Notes: generated by a model from the sequence alone, not told the origin. DNA of 64,000 nucleotides from Candidatus Uabimicrobium amorphum (GCF_009002475.1 NZ_AP019860.1:2170001-2234000); one strand, 5' to 3'; shown: positions 50,326 through 59,568, numbered from the stretch's first letter. Numbers and translations: made by a program.

Positions 50326-52671
50326 ATGAAAAAAATGCAATTTATTTGTCTAAGCACCCTATTCTTGTTTTTGTTGAGTATATCAGCGCAGGTTGTAAAT
50401 GACAAATACAAACAAGCAGATAAATTTCGTCAACTAGACGAAAACCTACGTACCCCGAACGCCTACCGCACAGCTTCGGGTGCCCCAGGCCACAAATATT
50501 GGCAACAACGAGCCGATTATGTCATCAATGTTGAAATCGACGACGAAAATCAACGTTTGATAGGTTCGGAAAAAATTGCCTACACAAATCATTCTCCTGA
50601 TACACTAAACTATATCTGGGTGCAATTAGATAATAACATTTTTGCTCCAAATTCGGATGCGGTTCTCACCGAGACCTCAGGTGGACTTCAAGGAGAAATT
50701 CCTTTTGCTCTTATGCGTCGCACTCTCGCACGCCAGAAATTTGACGGTAGTGTAAAAATCACTTCTGTAAAAGATGCTTTTGACCTGCCTATGGAGTATC
50801 ATATCGTAAAAACAATGATGCGCATTGATCTGAAATCGCCACTAAAGCACGGAGAAACAGTGAGTTTTTCTATTTCCTGGCATTACCAAATCAATGATTC
50901 GCGCCTTGTTGGTGGAAGAACATCTTATGAGTATTTCAAAGAAGATGGTAACTACATTTACGAAATTGCCCATTGGTATCCACGCATGGCAGCTTACACA
51001 GACGTTCATGGCTGGCAGCACAAGCAATTTTTAGGTCGCGGCGAATTCACGCTAGAATTCGGAGATTTTTTAGTACGCATCACTGCTCCTGATGATCACG
51101 TTGTTGCGTCAACAGGTGTTTTACAAAACGCCCAAGAAGTACTTACAGAAAAACAACGCCAACGTCTAAAGGAAGCTAAGACAGCAAAAAAGCCTGTATT
51201 TATCGTAACTCCAGAAGAAGCAAAACTAAACGAAAAGAAAAAGCCTAAGGGAAAGAAAACCTGGGTTTTTAAAGCCGAAAACGTACGCGACTTTGCCTTT
51301 GCCACATCGCGCAAATTCATTTGGGATGCTCAAGGCCACAATGTACAGGGTAACCATGTGATGGCGATGAGTTATTATCCAAATGAAGGCGAACCGCTAT
51401 GGAGTAGATACTCAACGCATTCGATTATCCATACACTCAATGTATACTCACGCTATACGTTTAAATATCCATATCCTGTTGCCATTTCCGTTAATGGTCC
51501 GGTTTTTGGTATGGAATATCCGATGATATGCTTTAATGGACCACGTCCCGAAAAAGACGGAACATACTCCAAACGCACCAAATACGCTCTTATCTCCGTA
51601 ATCATTCACGAAGTAGGGCACAACTACTTCCCGATGATTGTAAACAGCGACGAACGCCGTTGGACATGGATGGACGAAGGACTCAATACCTTCTTGCAAT
51701 ATTTATCTGAGCAAGAATGGGAGGACAACTATCCGTCAAGACGCGGAGAACCAAATGACATCACATCATACATGGCAAGTAGCGCACAAGTTCCCATCAT
51801 GACTCACTCTGATTCCGCATTACAATTTGGACCAAATGCATACAGTAAGCCCGCAACTGCTTTAAACATACTACGCGAAACAGTTATGGGAAGAAAACTT
51901 TTTGACAAGGCATTCAAAGAATATTCACAGCGTTGGATGTTCAAACACCCTACTCCAGAAGACTTTTTCCGTACCATGGAAGATGCCTCTGGGATTGACT
52001 TAGACTGGTTCTGGCGTGGTTGGTTTTACTCGACTGATCATACCGATATCTCTATTGAAGATGTGCGTCTTTACAATGTAAATACCATGAACCCTGAAAT
52101 AGAGAAAAAGTTACTTCGCGAAAAACGCGATTCTGCTCCAGAAACACTATCGAAAAAACGTAATAAGAACCTCACCAAACGCGCAAATTTATATCCTGAA
52201 CTTAAGGATTTCTATAATAGTTACGATCCACTAGATGTTACCTCGAAAGAATTAAAAGGTTTCGAAAAATTCTTTGGCGGTCTTACCGAAGAAGAAAGAA
52301 AACTCATTGAAACAAAATACAATTTCTACTCGGTAAAATTTAAAAACATTGGTGGGTTAGTCATGCCGGTAATTCTTCAAATCAATTACAGCGACAAAAC
52401 CAGCCAAGAATTGCGTATTCCTGCGGAAATTTGGCGTTACAATAGCGAAGTCGTTTCAAAGATGATCATTACCGAAAAAGAAATCACCAGTCTTGTTCTT
52501 GATCCACGTTTGGAAACCGCCGACACAGACTTGCACAACAATCACTATCCACGACGCATTCGCGAATCGCGTTTTAAGCTATTCAAGAGAAAGCGCCCAA
52601 AAAATCCGATGCAAGTAAAGGCGGAAGCGGAAAAAAAGAAAGCAGAAAAAAAAGAGAGTAAAGGTGAATGA
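50326..52671 (+). CDS. secreted M1-family zinc metallopeptidase
   Basis: 781 residues with a signal peptide (MKKMQFICLSTLFLFLLSIS). The N-terminal beta domain (res ~60-270) recognises substrate N-termini. The exopeptidase motif is FGMEYPM (res 395-401) in place of GAMEN. The zinc site is HEVGH (428-432) with Glu451 eighteen residues later in WMDEGLNTF. A Tyr for transition-state binding is likely in GPNAYSKPATAL. A Lys/Glu-rich tail ends the protein. The downstream small gene overlaps by 4 nt; M1 peptidases next to a DUF6702 gene occur elsewhere, e.g. in Bacteroidota as far as I recall, so they probably work together. Confidence 0.94.
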   Translation: MKKMQFICLSTLFLFLLSISAQVVNDKYKQADKFRQLDENLRTPNAYRTASGAPGHKYWQQRADYVINVEIDDENQRLIGSEKIAYTNHSPDTLNYIWVQLDNNIFAPNSDAVLTETSGGLQGEIPFALMRRTLARQKFDGSVKITSVKDAFDLPMEYHIVKTMMRIDLKSPLKHGETVSFSISWHYQINDSRLVGGRTSYEYFKEDGNYIYEIAHWYPRMAAYTDVHGWQHKQFLGRGEFTLEFGDFLVRITAPDDHVVASTGVLQNAQEVLTEKQRQRLKEAKTAKKPVFIVTPEEAKLNEKKKPKGKKTWVFKAENVRDFAFATSRKFIWDAQGHNVQGNHVMAMSYYPNEGEPLWSRYSTHSIIHTLNVYSRYTFKYPYPVAISVNGPVFGMEYPMICFNGPRPEKDGTYSKRTKYALISVIIHEVGHNYFPMIVNSDERRWTWMDEGLNTFLQYLSEQEWEDNYPSRRGEPNDITSYMASSAQVPIMTHSDSALQFGPNAYSKPATALNILRETVMGRKLFDKAFKEYSQRWMFKHPTPEDFFRTMEDASGIDLDWFWRGWFYSTDHTDISIEDVRLYNVNTMNPEIEKKLLREKRDSAPETLSKKRNKNLTKRANLYPELKDFYNSYDPLDVTSKELKGFEKFFGGLTEEERKLIETKYNFYSVKFKNIGGLVMPVILQINYSDKTSQELRIPAEIWRYNSEVVSKMIITEKEITSLVLDPRLETADTDLHNNHYPRRIRESRFKLFKRKRPKNPMQVKAEAEKKKAEKKESKGE

Positions 52672-53180
52672 AAAAACTAGTCGTTATTTTATTCTTGTGC
52701 TCCACTTTTCTTTTTGCTCATAGATACCACTTTACAATCTCTGAAGTTGAGTGGAATTCTCAAAACAAATGTTTAGAAGTTGGGTTGCGTGTCGATTCCT
52801 TTGAATTAGAAAGTGTACTTTCTAAAATTTACGGCAAAAAAATCGATTTAGAAAAGACCAAAGATGTGGATAAAATACTTCATCTATATCTACAAAAAAG
52901 ATTTTTGGTAAAAACCCCGCAAAGGAAACCTTGTTCTATCGTGTGGATTGGTAAAGAAATTTCGCGTGGTCAGCTATGGCTATACTTTGAAGTACCGGTA
53001 AAAGAACCGCTAGAAGGCTTAATTATCAGTAACAGCGTGTTATTTGAAGCGGCGACTTTTGAAGCCAATAGTTCACACACGCCCGTCAACATTATGAATA
53101 TACGCTATAAGCAACACAAACTGTCGCTCTATTTTACCAAAGATAAAGCGCAGCGAATTCTATCATTTGCGAAGAAATAA
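52668..53180 (+). CDS. DUF6702-like secreted protein
   Basis: 170 residues with signal peptide KKLVVILFLCSTFLFAHRYH. The mature start HRYHFTISEVEWNSQNKCLE, followed by GLRVDSFELESVL, resembles DUF6702 proteins (H-x-F/Y-x-x-S-x-x-E/D-I at the new N-terminus, then a beta-rich domain). ATGA overlap with the M1 peptidase gene indicates coupling. The function is unknown; accessory or chaperone to the peptidase is the simplest guess. Confidence 0.7.
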   Translation: MKKLVVILFLCSTFLFAHRYHFTISEVEWNSQNKCLEVGLRVDSFELESVLSKIYGKKIDLEKTKDVDKILHLYLQKRFLVKTPQRKPCSIVWIGKEISRGQLWLYFEVPVKEPLEGLIISNSVLFEAATFEANSSHTPVNIMNIRYKQHKLSLYFTKDKAQRILSFAKK

Positions 53181-53187
53181 CAAAACA

Positions 53188-53216
53188 AAATGCTCCTAGA
53201 TACTTTAGGGGCATTT
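53188..53216 (+). terminator. terminator after the M1/DUF6702 pair
   Basis: AAATGCTCCTA (53188-53198) pairs with TAGGGGCATTT (53206-53216) with one T-G pair, followed by GTTT. It starts 8 nt after the stop codon. Confidence 0.7.
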
Positions 53217-53258
53217 GTTTCCAACCAGCAACGCGCATCCAACTGTATTTGTGAGAAC

Positions 53259-53304
53259 GGGCGGACACTAGGTCCGCCCCTACATTTCCACCACGTTTCC
53301 TCCT
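53259..53304. repeat. dispersed intergenic hairpin repeat, copy A
   Basis: GGGCGGAC-ACTAG-GTCCGCCC (53259-53279) followed by CTACATTTCCACCACGTT. The same hairpin and tail occur at 61031-61075. Confidence 0.7.
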
Positions 53305-53389
53305 TGTTAACAAACCACCCTGTCCAAATACCTAATTTTGTGCTATACTATTGTGTCGAAAATTCAATTTATACCATCGGTAAAAAACC

Positions 53390-55033
53390 ATGAAAGAAAA
53401 CTACGATCATCAAAAATTCATATACGAAGATCTAATTGACGATTTTGATCCTACATTGAGCGACATCAGCAGCTTAAGCACTGTACATGATCGTTATCAA
53501 TTTGAATCGAAGTTCAACTATGATCTAAACGGTGACGAAAATAGTGAAAAAAATTACGAAGTCGATATTTACTTTTTTATTCCCAAAAACATAGGAATCA
53601 ACCGCGATACTTATACTCGTGAAGATTTTTATGGTGATATCGTCAATTATTTACGTATTTCGAGTACACAAAAACAAGACAATCGCGATCTACTACCCAA
53701 TCTCAAAAAATATTTTGCCGTACATCTCACCACCCGTAAGCGACAAAAACTCATACAACTTGTGATTCAAGATATCAAACTCTTCGGTTGTTCGTTTAAC
53801 AGTGAACTAAAAAATTTGCACTATGGACTATTTCAAGTCCTCAACAAAAAATCTCATGAAATTATTCAACGTGTGGACGTTTTACAAAAATTACTAGTAG
53901 ATTTTCAAAAAACTCTGCAAGTATACCGCGATGAATATGTGGAAAAATTGCGACAGCAAATGGTCGTTGTCGACTCCGAAGTCAAACGCGCGTTGTTTTT
54001 AGTCGACGAATACAACTCCTATCGTCTTGAAACAACTCTCATCAGTATCTTCCGACTTTTACAACCATATGAGGATCATTTTAGTGAAATAAAGACCACA
54101 ATAGAAAATATATTGCATGGTGAAATTAATTATCGTAGTAAAGTAAATATCACAAATATCGATGAAGGAGACGATGCCGTACGCGAATATTATCACTATC
54201 GCATGGGTCTTCTAAAGAAATATGTTTCTTCGGCTTTATATCTACAAGTAACCAACATTAAAAACGATAAAAAATATCGCAATATCGTTGCGGGCATAGG
54301 CGCTGCTCTTGCCGCCTTATGGGCCAGTTTAGCCAACGTGCACTACTGGCAAGTTGCTCAAGTAGGGCAAACAGCCAACTTACAACTCATGACCATTATT
54401 ATCATTGGTGTTGTTGCCTACGTTTTTAAAGACCGTATCAAAGACTGGAGCAAAAGTTATTTCAACGAGCAACTAAAACACCGCTTACCTGATTTTGACC
54501 GTCATATGTACTACACACGTTATGATGCCAATGGCGAAAAACAGCAATATTTCCTGGGTAAATCAACAGAATACATGCGCTATTTGCAAAAAAAAGCTGT
54601 TTCCCCAGATGTTTTGTATGTTCGCGAAATGGGACACGATAGCGAGATAGAGCCGCAACGCCACGAAATGATCATTCACTACAGCAAAACCTTAAAATTG
54701 CAACGCGGTAACTTAGAGGGTGTGCCTTCCATAAAAGATGTGGTGCGCTTTAATTTTGCGAAATTTCTATCCAAACTAGACAACCCCAGTAAATCGTTGA
54801 GCTATTTCGACCGCAACAAAGGGATCATTTCCATAGAAGCTCCGAAGGTATACCACATCAATGTGGTATTCCGTTATGTTGTTTGTGAAAAGAAAAACAA
54901 AGAAATAAAGTACACGCGCAATATCGAATTAGAACGTATTCGCATTATTCTCAATAAAAAAGGAATTTTACGTGTGGAAGAAGTGATTCCCCGAGGGGAA
55001 ATGAATTATCAGGAGGCGCAGAGTGAACACTGA
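53390..55033 (+). CDS. membrane protein of unknown function
   Basis: 547 residues, not assigned. The N-terminal ~150 residues are soluble and mixed alpha/beta (YFFIPKNIGINRDTYTREDF). A helical coiled-coil-like region runs from ~160 to 260. Two membrane helices (res ~300-320, IVAGIGAALAALWASLANV; ~333-350, LMTIIIIGVVAYVFK) form a hairpin. The C-terminal ~180 residues are soluble and beta-rich. It overlaps the Na/Pi cotransporter start by 11 nt, so the two are coupled and the protein may act in phosphate or ion transport. Similar two-helix proteins of unknown function occur in other Gram-negative bacteria (my recollection, unverified). Confidence 0.65.
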   Translation: MKENYDHQKFIYEDLIDDFDPTLSDISSLSTVHDRYQFESKFNYDLNGDENSEKNYEVDIYFFIPKNIGINRDTYTREDFYGDIVNYLRISSTQKQDNRDLLPNLKKYFAVHLTTRKRQKLIQLVIQDIKLFGCSFNSELKNLHYGLFQVLNKKSHEIIQRVDVLQKLLVDFQKTLQVYRDEYVEKLRQQMVVVDSEVKRALFLVDEYNSYRLETTLISIFRLLQPYEDHFSEIKTTIENILHGEINYRSKVNITNIDEGDDAVREYYHYRMGLLKKYVSSALYLQVTNIKNDKKYRNIVAGIGAALAALWASLANVHYWQVAQVGQTANLQLMTIIIIGVVAYVFKDRIKDWSKSYFNEQLKHRLPDFDRHMYYTRYDANGEKQQYFLGKSTEYMRYLQKKAVSPDVLYVREMGHDSEIEPQRHEMIIHYSKTLKLQRGNLEGVPSIKDVVRFNFAKFLSKLDNPSKSLSYFDRNKGIISIEAPKVYHINVVFRYVVCEKKNKEIKYTRNIELERIRIILNKKGILRVEEVIPRGEMNYQEAQSEH

Positions 55034-56222
55034 TTGGATGCAAGTGGTCGGAGGATTTGGTTTATTTTTACTGTCGTTACGTCTACTAAATAGAATATTG
55101 GAAAAATCGATAGCCAACTCAATAAAGCCCTTACTGAAAAAGGTATTGTCGAATCGCTTCTTTTCCATGGTCATCGGTTGCGTATCAACAATTTTTGTGC
55201 AGGCAAGTAGTATCACGATTATTGCGGCAATGGGACTTTTAGGGACTTCGCTGATTACCCTAGAACAGAGTTTTCTCGTGATGCTTGGTGCGACACTGGG
55301 AACAACCATCAAAAGTTGGTTCTTTGCCATTGCCATCCACAAATATGGGCTGGCGATTGTTGGCATTAGTAGTATATTTCTTGTACTGCTACGCCGTCCT
55401 TTTTTACGTGAGTGTGTCGAGGCACTTCTCGCTATTGGCTTAGCGTTTCTCGCACTTCATTTACTATACCAAGGTTTACAGCCAATTGTCACACAACAAT
55501 GGACTCAGGAACTTCTAAGAAAATATACCCAGCAATCCTCGATCACTTCGTTACTACTCGTCGTGGCGTCAGGATGCTTTATCACTATGTTGGTACAATC
55601 TAGTAGTACCATTGTCTTTCTCGTTTTGGAACTAGCGCGCCAAGGATTTGTCGATTATCCGATGGGAGCTGCGCTTATTCTCGGAGCCAATATAGGTACA
55701 ACGATTACTCCCATTATCGCGTCCCTAGAGTACGACCGCAATGTAAAACGCCTTGCAATATCACATCTCGTGATAAAATTACTTGGGGTGATGATTACCT
55801 TATCATTTTTTTCGTCGTTTTTACTTCTTGTAGACGCTATTGTCCCAGGTGATGTCGGCGATGCCGCTCTTTTGCACCTAGCCGCAGTTCATACTATTTT
55901 TAATTTTCTCAATGTATGTTTATGGGGACTTCTATCCACTGTTGTCGTAAAAATATTATTTCAGCTAATTCCCAGCCAATCTTACGACCAAGAATCGCAA
56001 TCCATTTTGCCTATGCGCGTGCGACGCATGTTAGCGCGTCATCCACAACACGCTTTCCGCGAAATAGACAAACAAATTTCGCGCTTGAAGGACATGACAA
56101 AAAGTTTAGCCGATCATAGTTTAGAAATGCTCACCGATGGCGTAAACGGCCAAAAATTACCAACTCGATGTTACTACAACGTCGTTTTGAGAGCTTTAAA
56201 GAGGTCATCTATGATTTGTTAG
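55023..56222 (+). CDS. Na/Pi cotransporter family protein (truncated by a frame change)
   Basis: 399 residues. Two inverted Na/Pi repeats are seen, with QASSITIIAAMGLLGTSLIT then MLGATLGTTIKSW, and VQSSSTIVFLVLELARQGFV then LILGANIGTTITPI. The QSSS and G-A/N-x-G-T-T motifs are the sodium- and phosphate-binding loops. The membrane part ends near res 320, and a PhoU-like helical tail starts (RMLARHPQHAFREIDKQISR) but runs into TAG at 56220-56222. The rest of that tail lies in the -1 frame (next entry). A shift at the A-run 56152-56156 would join them into a protein of ~540 residues, the normal size for the family. Confidence 0.85.
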   Translation: MNTDWMQVVGGFGLFLLSLRLLNRILEKSIANSIKPLLKKVLSNRFFSMVIGCVSTIFVQASSITIIAAMGLLGTSLITLEQSFLVMLGATLGTTIKSWFFAIAIHKYGLAIVGISSIFLVLLRRPFLRECVEALLAIGLAFLALHLLYQGLQPIVTQQWTQELLRKYTQQSSITSLLLVVASGCFITMLVQSSSTIVFLVLELARQGFVDYPMGAALILGANIGTTITPIIASLEYDRNVKRLAISHLVIKLLGVMITLSFFSSFLLLVDAIVPGDVGDAALLHLAAVHTIFNFLNVCLWGLLSTVVVKILFQLIPSQSYDQESQSILPMRVRRMLARHPQHAFREIDKQISRLKDMTKSLADHSLEMLTDGVNGQKLPTRCYYNVVLRALKRSSMIC

Positions 56223-56647
56223 TGCGTCTAAAACAGAATAATTTAGATCAAAAAGACAACCAACATATTCAAAATCAACTCGAAATATTATCCGACATCA
56301 GTAGTTTTTATATTTTGAATATTGACTTCAAAAATCACATAGAAAAGGGCATGATTTTAAATGGCTATCAAGTTCCTTCCGAAATGCGCAGTTTATTTCA
56401 GGAGTTTCAAAAAGGATTTAATGAAATGTGGCTAAAGCTTTTTCTGGGTAACATCGCAACAAAATTCGGTGCCAATCTCAATAATACCTTGCGGGATTTG
56501 GAGAATGTTTACGTCTTCTATCTAACCAAGAAGAGAAACAGCCAGCAGTTGTACTGGCTCTACGAAACCATTCGCTATCAGAACCAAACGGTACTACTTT
56601 TCGAAAGATTATATCAAAGATCTAGTCGGCCGCAGAATGTAGAATAG
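56168..56647 (+). pseudogene. PhoU-like C-terminal part of the Na/Pi cotransporter, displaced reading frame
   Basis: 159 codons open in the -1 frame relative to the transporter and overlapping its end by 55 nt. The sequence is all-helical (RRFESFKEVIYDLLVRLKQN, IQNQLEILSDISSFYILN, LYWLYETIRYQNQTVLLFER), as expected for the second half of a PhoU-like domain. No Shine-Dalgarno precedes ATG 56168. It is best explained as one gene split by a single-base indel (real or sequencing) or joined by -1 frameshifting. A separately translated small protein is less likely. Confidence 0.6.
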
Positions 56648-56679
56648 AAATATTCTATCGAACTGGTGCCCTCTTCATC

Positions 56680-57060
56680 GCAGATTATTTGGGTTCCGTT
56701 AAGAAAAGAGTTCGTTTTCAGATTGGTGCCCTCACCATCGGATTTAAGGTTTCAGCTTCGCTAAAAGCCTTAATTCTCATGCCTCTCCCACAGGAGAGGC
56801 GTAACACGTCTAAATTTGTTTCCATTTGTGTTGTTTTGTGCCGTTATACATACAACCTCAACTGTATAAAGTACAGTATCGCTGTACTCTCGTTTCGCAA
56901 ATCAAGTGAATTTAGTTTTTAACACCAGAGAAGCATTACACCTCTCCCTGTGGGAGAGGTATGAGAATACAACTTTTCAGCGTAGCTGAAAATTGTTATT
57001 CGATGGTGAGGGCACCAATCTGAAAACGAATCTCTTCTCTTAACGGAACCCATAATCTGC
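56680..57060. mobile_element. MITE-like element, copy 2, with extended inverted repeats
   Basis: The core at 56722-57019 has the same terminal repeats (ATTGGTGCCCTCACCATCG) and the same internal CTCTCCC...GGGAGAGG palindrome as the 18.1 kb element, with long stretches nearly identical (e.g. GCTTCGCTAAAAGCC and CGTAACACGTCT). Here the inverted repeats continue outward for ~40 bp (GCAGATTATTTGGGTTCCGT at 56680 mirrored by the sequence ending at 57060), giving arms of ~63 bp. A degenerate extra end motif, CTGGTGCCCTCTTCATCG, lies at 56663-56680. No coding sequence. It fills the gap between convergent genes and ends 3 nt from the SDR stop codon. Confidence 0.8.
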
Positions 57061-57063
57061 CAC

Positions 57064-57822
57064 TCAACCACGCGACGCCTGTACACGACCAACGATCGCG
57101 GTAATTACTTTACGCGGCAAAAAGCGATAAGCACAAGACATTAATTTATTTGTCCATCCATGAACCGCAACACTCTTGCCCTTCATCATCGCTTTATATC
57201 CATATATCGCCACATCTCGTGATGATGGCAAATTCTCTCCCGCAACAAGTTTTTCGTCTTTCATTTGCGCAACTCGCTGGAAATCAGAGGCCGTAGGTCC
57301 TGGACACAATGTTGTGACCGTAACCCCCCGACCTTTGATTTCGTGTGCTAAAGCTTCTGAAAAGTGCAATACGTAAGCTTTTGACGCGTAATATATTGCC
57401 ATGAGTGGTCCTGCCTGAAAAGATGCTGTGGAAGCCACGTTGACTATTTTACCGGTCTTTTTTTCTAACATTCCAGGCAGAAACAAATGTGTAAGCTCGG
57501 TCAATGCGGTTATGTTTACCTGGATCATTTGCTGTAATTTACCCCACGACGCATCGCTAAATTCTCCATGGTCACCAAATCCCGCGTTATTAATCAGTAC
57601 ATCAGGTGTGTTGTTGATCTCAGAAAATATTTCCTGAGCACTATTCTCTTTGCTTAAATCCTTCACAATAACATGTGCTTTTCTTAGCTCTGCAGCAACA
57701 GCACGTAACTTTTGTTCGTTACGTGCGATAAGAAAAATTTCGTAACCGTTCTCGTTTAGAATTTTGCAAAACTCATAACCAATGCCACTAGAGGCACCGG
57801 TAACAATTGCCGTCTTACACAT
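57064..57822 (-). CDS. SDR-family oxidoreductase (DltE-like)
   Basis: 252-residue classical short-chain dehydrogenase. Cofactor motif IVTGASSGIGYEFCKIL, LINNAGFGDHGEF, Ser in VNVASTASFQ, catalytic YYASKAYVLHFSEAL and CPGPTASDF are all present. The C-terminus is basic and hydrophobic (MSCAYRFLPRKVITAIVGRV), perhaps membrane-associated. Members of this subgroup reduce carbonyls of lipids or small molecules; the substrate is not predictable. It begins 6 nt after the antiporter stop and is probably its co-transcribed partner. Confidence 0.92.
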   Translation of the reverse strand: MCKTAIVTGASSGIGYEFCKILNENGYEIFLIARNEQKLRAVAAELRKAHVIVKDLSKENSAQEIFSEINNTPDVLINNAGFGDHGEFSDASWGKLQQMIQVNITALTELTHLFLPGMLEKKTGKIVNVASTASFQAGPLMAIYYASKAYVLHFSEALAHEIKGRGVTVTTLCPGPTASDFQRVAQMKDEKLVAGENLPSSRDVAIYGYKAMMKGKSVAVHGWTNKLMSCAYRFLPRKVITAIVGRVQASRG

Positions 57823-57828
57823 ATTTTC

Positions 57829-59568
57829 TCACTTCTTCTTCTTTTTCTTTTTCTTCTTTTTCTTTTTCGGCTTGGTATTTTCTTGCGAAGTCTTTTCTTC
57901 TTGCGAAGTCTTTTCTTCTTGCGAAGTCTTTTCTTCTTGCGAAGTCTTTTCTTCTTGCGAAGTCTTTTCTTCTTGTGAAGTCTTTTCTTCTTGTGAGACT
58001 TCTTTCTTTTGTGGTTTATCAGGTACAACGTGCTTCTTCATGGGCGAAATGCGTTCTATTGCCCATTTTAGAGCAGGAGGAGTGACAAATGTCGTCAACA
58101 TAACCACAACAATTACCGCAGAAAACATTCCTTCATCCAAAACTCCGGTGGTCTTTCCGATACTTGCAAAGATAAGACCAACCTCTCCGCGAGGGATCAA
58201 GCCAATACCGACAACCAAGCTACTCAAATCTTTCTTCACGACCCAACCTGCGGCGAGTTTACCAATAACCGCAACAACGGTAAGCGCTAAGGCAATTTTA
58301 ATCACCTCGGGATCTAAAAAAGTCGTCACATCAACCAGCATCCCCATCATAACGAAAAAGATCGGGGCAAAAAGACTCTCAATAGGCCCAATAGCACTTT
58401 CAATGCTTTCGTAATGATCGCGAGACACTTTGGGGAAAAACTTATCTTCCAAAATTAACCCTGCGGCAAAAGCACCGACAATGGAAGCCAATCCCAATGC
58501 ATCACTTGCCCATGCAAACAGCAACATTAACGAAATGGTGAATAACAACTTGGCGTTGGTACGGTCAAGCAAAATGATGTGATATGTATACTTACTCAAG
58601 AGCTTACCAATGACAAATATCGCTACGAACAAGAACACAAATGCTTTGATGATGATAAAAGATACATTTTTCAACTCAACATGCCCGGTGGTAACAATTC
58701 CCGTTACAACAGCCAAAATAATCAGACCTAAAATATCATCAATTACCGCTGCTCCCATCACAACTTTTGCTTCGGGAATGTGCAGTTTGTTCATGTCTTT
58801 AAAAACACGTGCCGTAATACCAATACTCGTAGCACACAACGTCGCCCCAATAAAAATATACACATTTTGATCAATGTCGGGGGCAAGCAACTTTGTTACG
58901 TAGTAGCCAAGAATAAAGGGGAGAACAATACCCACTATTGCCGACCATAGCGATGAAGACCCCACCGCCATCATCTCTCGAAAATTACACTCTAGCCCGA
59001 CCATAAACAGTAGAAGAATCACTCCCAATGCCGAGAATATTTTTAGAGCAATCACCATGCGTAGATATTTGTCAAAACTGTCGCGCTGTAGTATTTTTGC
59101 TAAAAAATACCCATAGCGCCCTTCTTGCATGTCCTTCTCTGGTATTTCTTTCTTGATCGCCTCTTGCAAGTCCATATTAGAACGGATAGTGTGTTCGAGA
59201 ATTTTTTCCACTTTGTCGTTGTGCCGCATCACCAACATAACCGGTTGGTGATATTGGTAAATAATGGTTCCGATTACAAGACCAATGAGAAGTTCGCCAA
59301 GTACTGCCGGTTGGTTGAACAATTTTGCAATAAAACGTCCGAGTACAGCCCCAAAAATCAAACCGAAAATCAAAAGATAAATAGGAGCGATCTCGTCACC
59401 GTGACCTCCGGCATGAGAATCATGAGAATCGTGAGCGTCTTGATTTTCGTGTGTTGTATGATCTTCTTGTGCTTGTAATTCTGTAAACGTAGTTGGGAGA
59501 TCGCTGACGATTCCCAGTAACAGTACCAAGCAGAGTATCCACCAAATTTTTTTAGTGAATATTTTCAT
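57829..59568 (-). CDS. CPA2 monovalent cation:proton antiporter with repetitive Lys-rich tail
   Basis: 579 residues from ATG 59568, with AAGGTGG 5 nt ahead. A signal-like first helix is followed by a His-rich periplasmic segment (DHTTHENQDAHDSHDSHAGG). About twelve membrane helices include KVVMGAAVIDDILGLIILAV (the paired Asp of proton antiporters), the LGELLIGLVIG loop and GLIPRGEVGLIFA. An insertion of ~75 residues lies between helices 3 and 4. The C-terminus has six EEKTSQ repeats and twelve consecutive lysines after KP. The family exchanges Na+ or K+ for H+. The His-rich loop may bind metal. The Lys tail is odd for an inner-membrane transporter. Confidence 0.9.
   Translation of the reverse strand: MKIFTKKIWWILCLVLLLGIVSDLPTTFTELQAQEDHTTHENQDAHDSHDSHAGGHGDEIAPIYLLIFGLIFGAVLGRFIAKLFNQPAVLGELLIGLVIGTIIYQYHQPVMLVMRHNDKVEKILEHTIRSNMDLQEAIKKEIPEKDMQEGRYGYFLAKILQRDSFDKYLRMVIALKIFSALGVILLLFMVGLECNFREMMAVGSSSLWSAIVGIVLPFILGYYVTKLLAPDIDQNVYIFIGATLCATSIGITARVFKDMNKLHIPEAKVVMGAAVIDDILGLIILAVVTGIVTTGHVELKNVSFIIIKAFVFLFVAIFVIGKLLSKYTYHIILLDRTNAKLLFTISLMLLFAWASDALGLASIVGAFAAGLILEDKFFPKVSRDHYESIESAIGPIESLFAPIFFVMMGMLVDVTTFLDPEVIKIALALTVVAVIGKLAAGWVVKKDLSSLVVGIGLIPRGEVGLIFASIGKTTGVLDEGMFSAVIVVVMLTTFVTPPALKWAIERISPMKKHVVPDKPQKKEVSQEEKTSQEEKTSQEEKTSQEEKTSQEEKTSQEEKTSQENTKPKKKKKKKKKKKK
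57832..58000. repeat. 18-bp tandem repeat and poly-Lys tract in the antiporter 3' end
   Basis: Six or more copies of TTTTCTTCTTGCGAAGTC (about 57880-57997) encode EEKTSQ on the minus strand. TTC/TTT-rich DNA at 57832-57867 encodes the lysine tract. Both are slippage-prone and may vary in length. Confidence 0.85.

Noticed and set aside
53190..53393. 67-codon ORF after the DUF6702 gene
   Set aside because: It runs through a terminator and a dispersed hairpin repeat, and it overlaps the start of the next gene.
57782..58414. Plus-strand frame over the antiporter 3' end encoding a Phe-rich run
   Set aside because: It is the complement of the poly-Lys/EEKTSQ region, and the minus-strand frame is the real antiporter.
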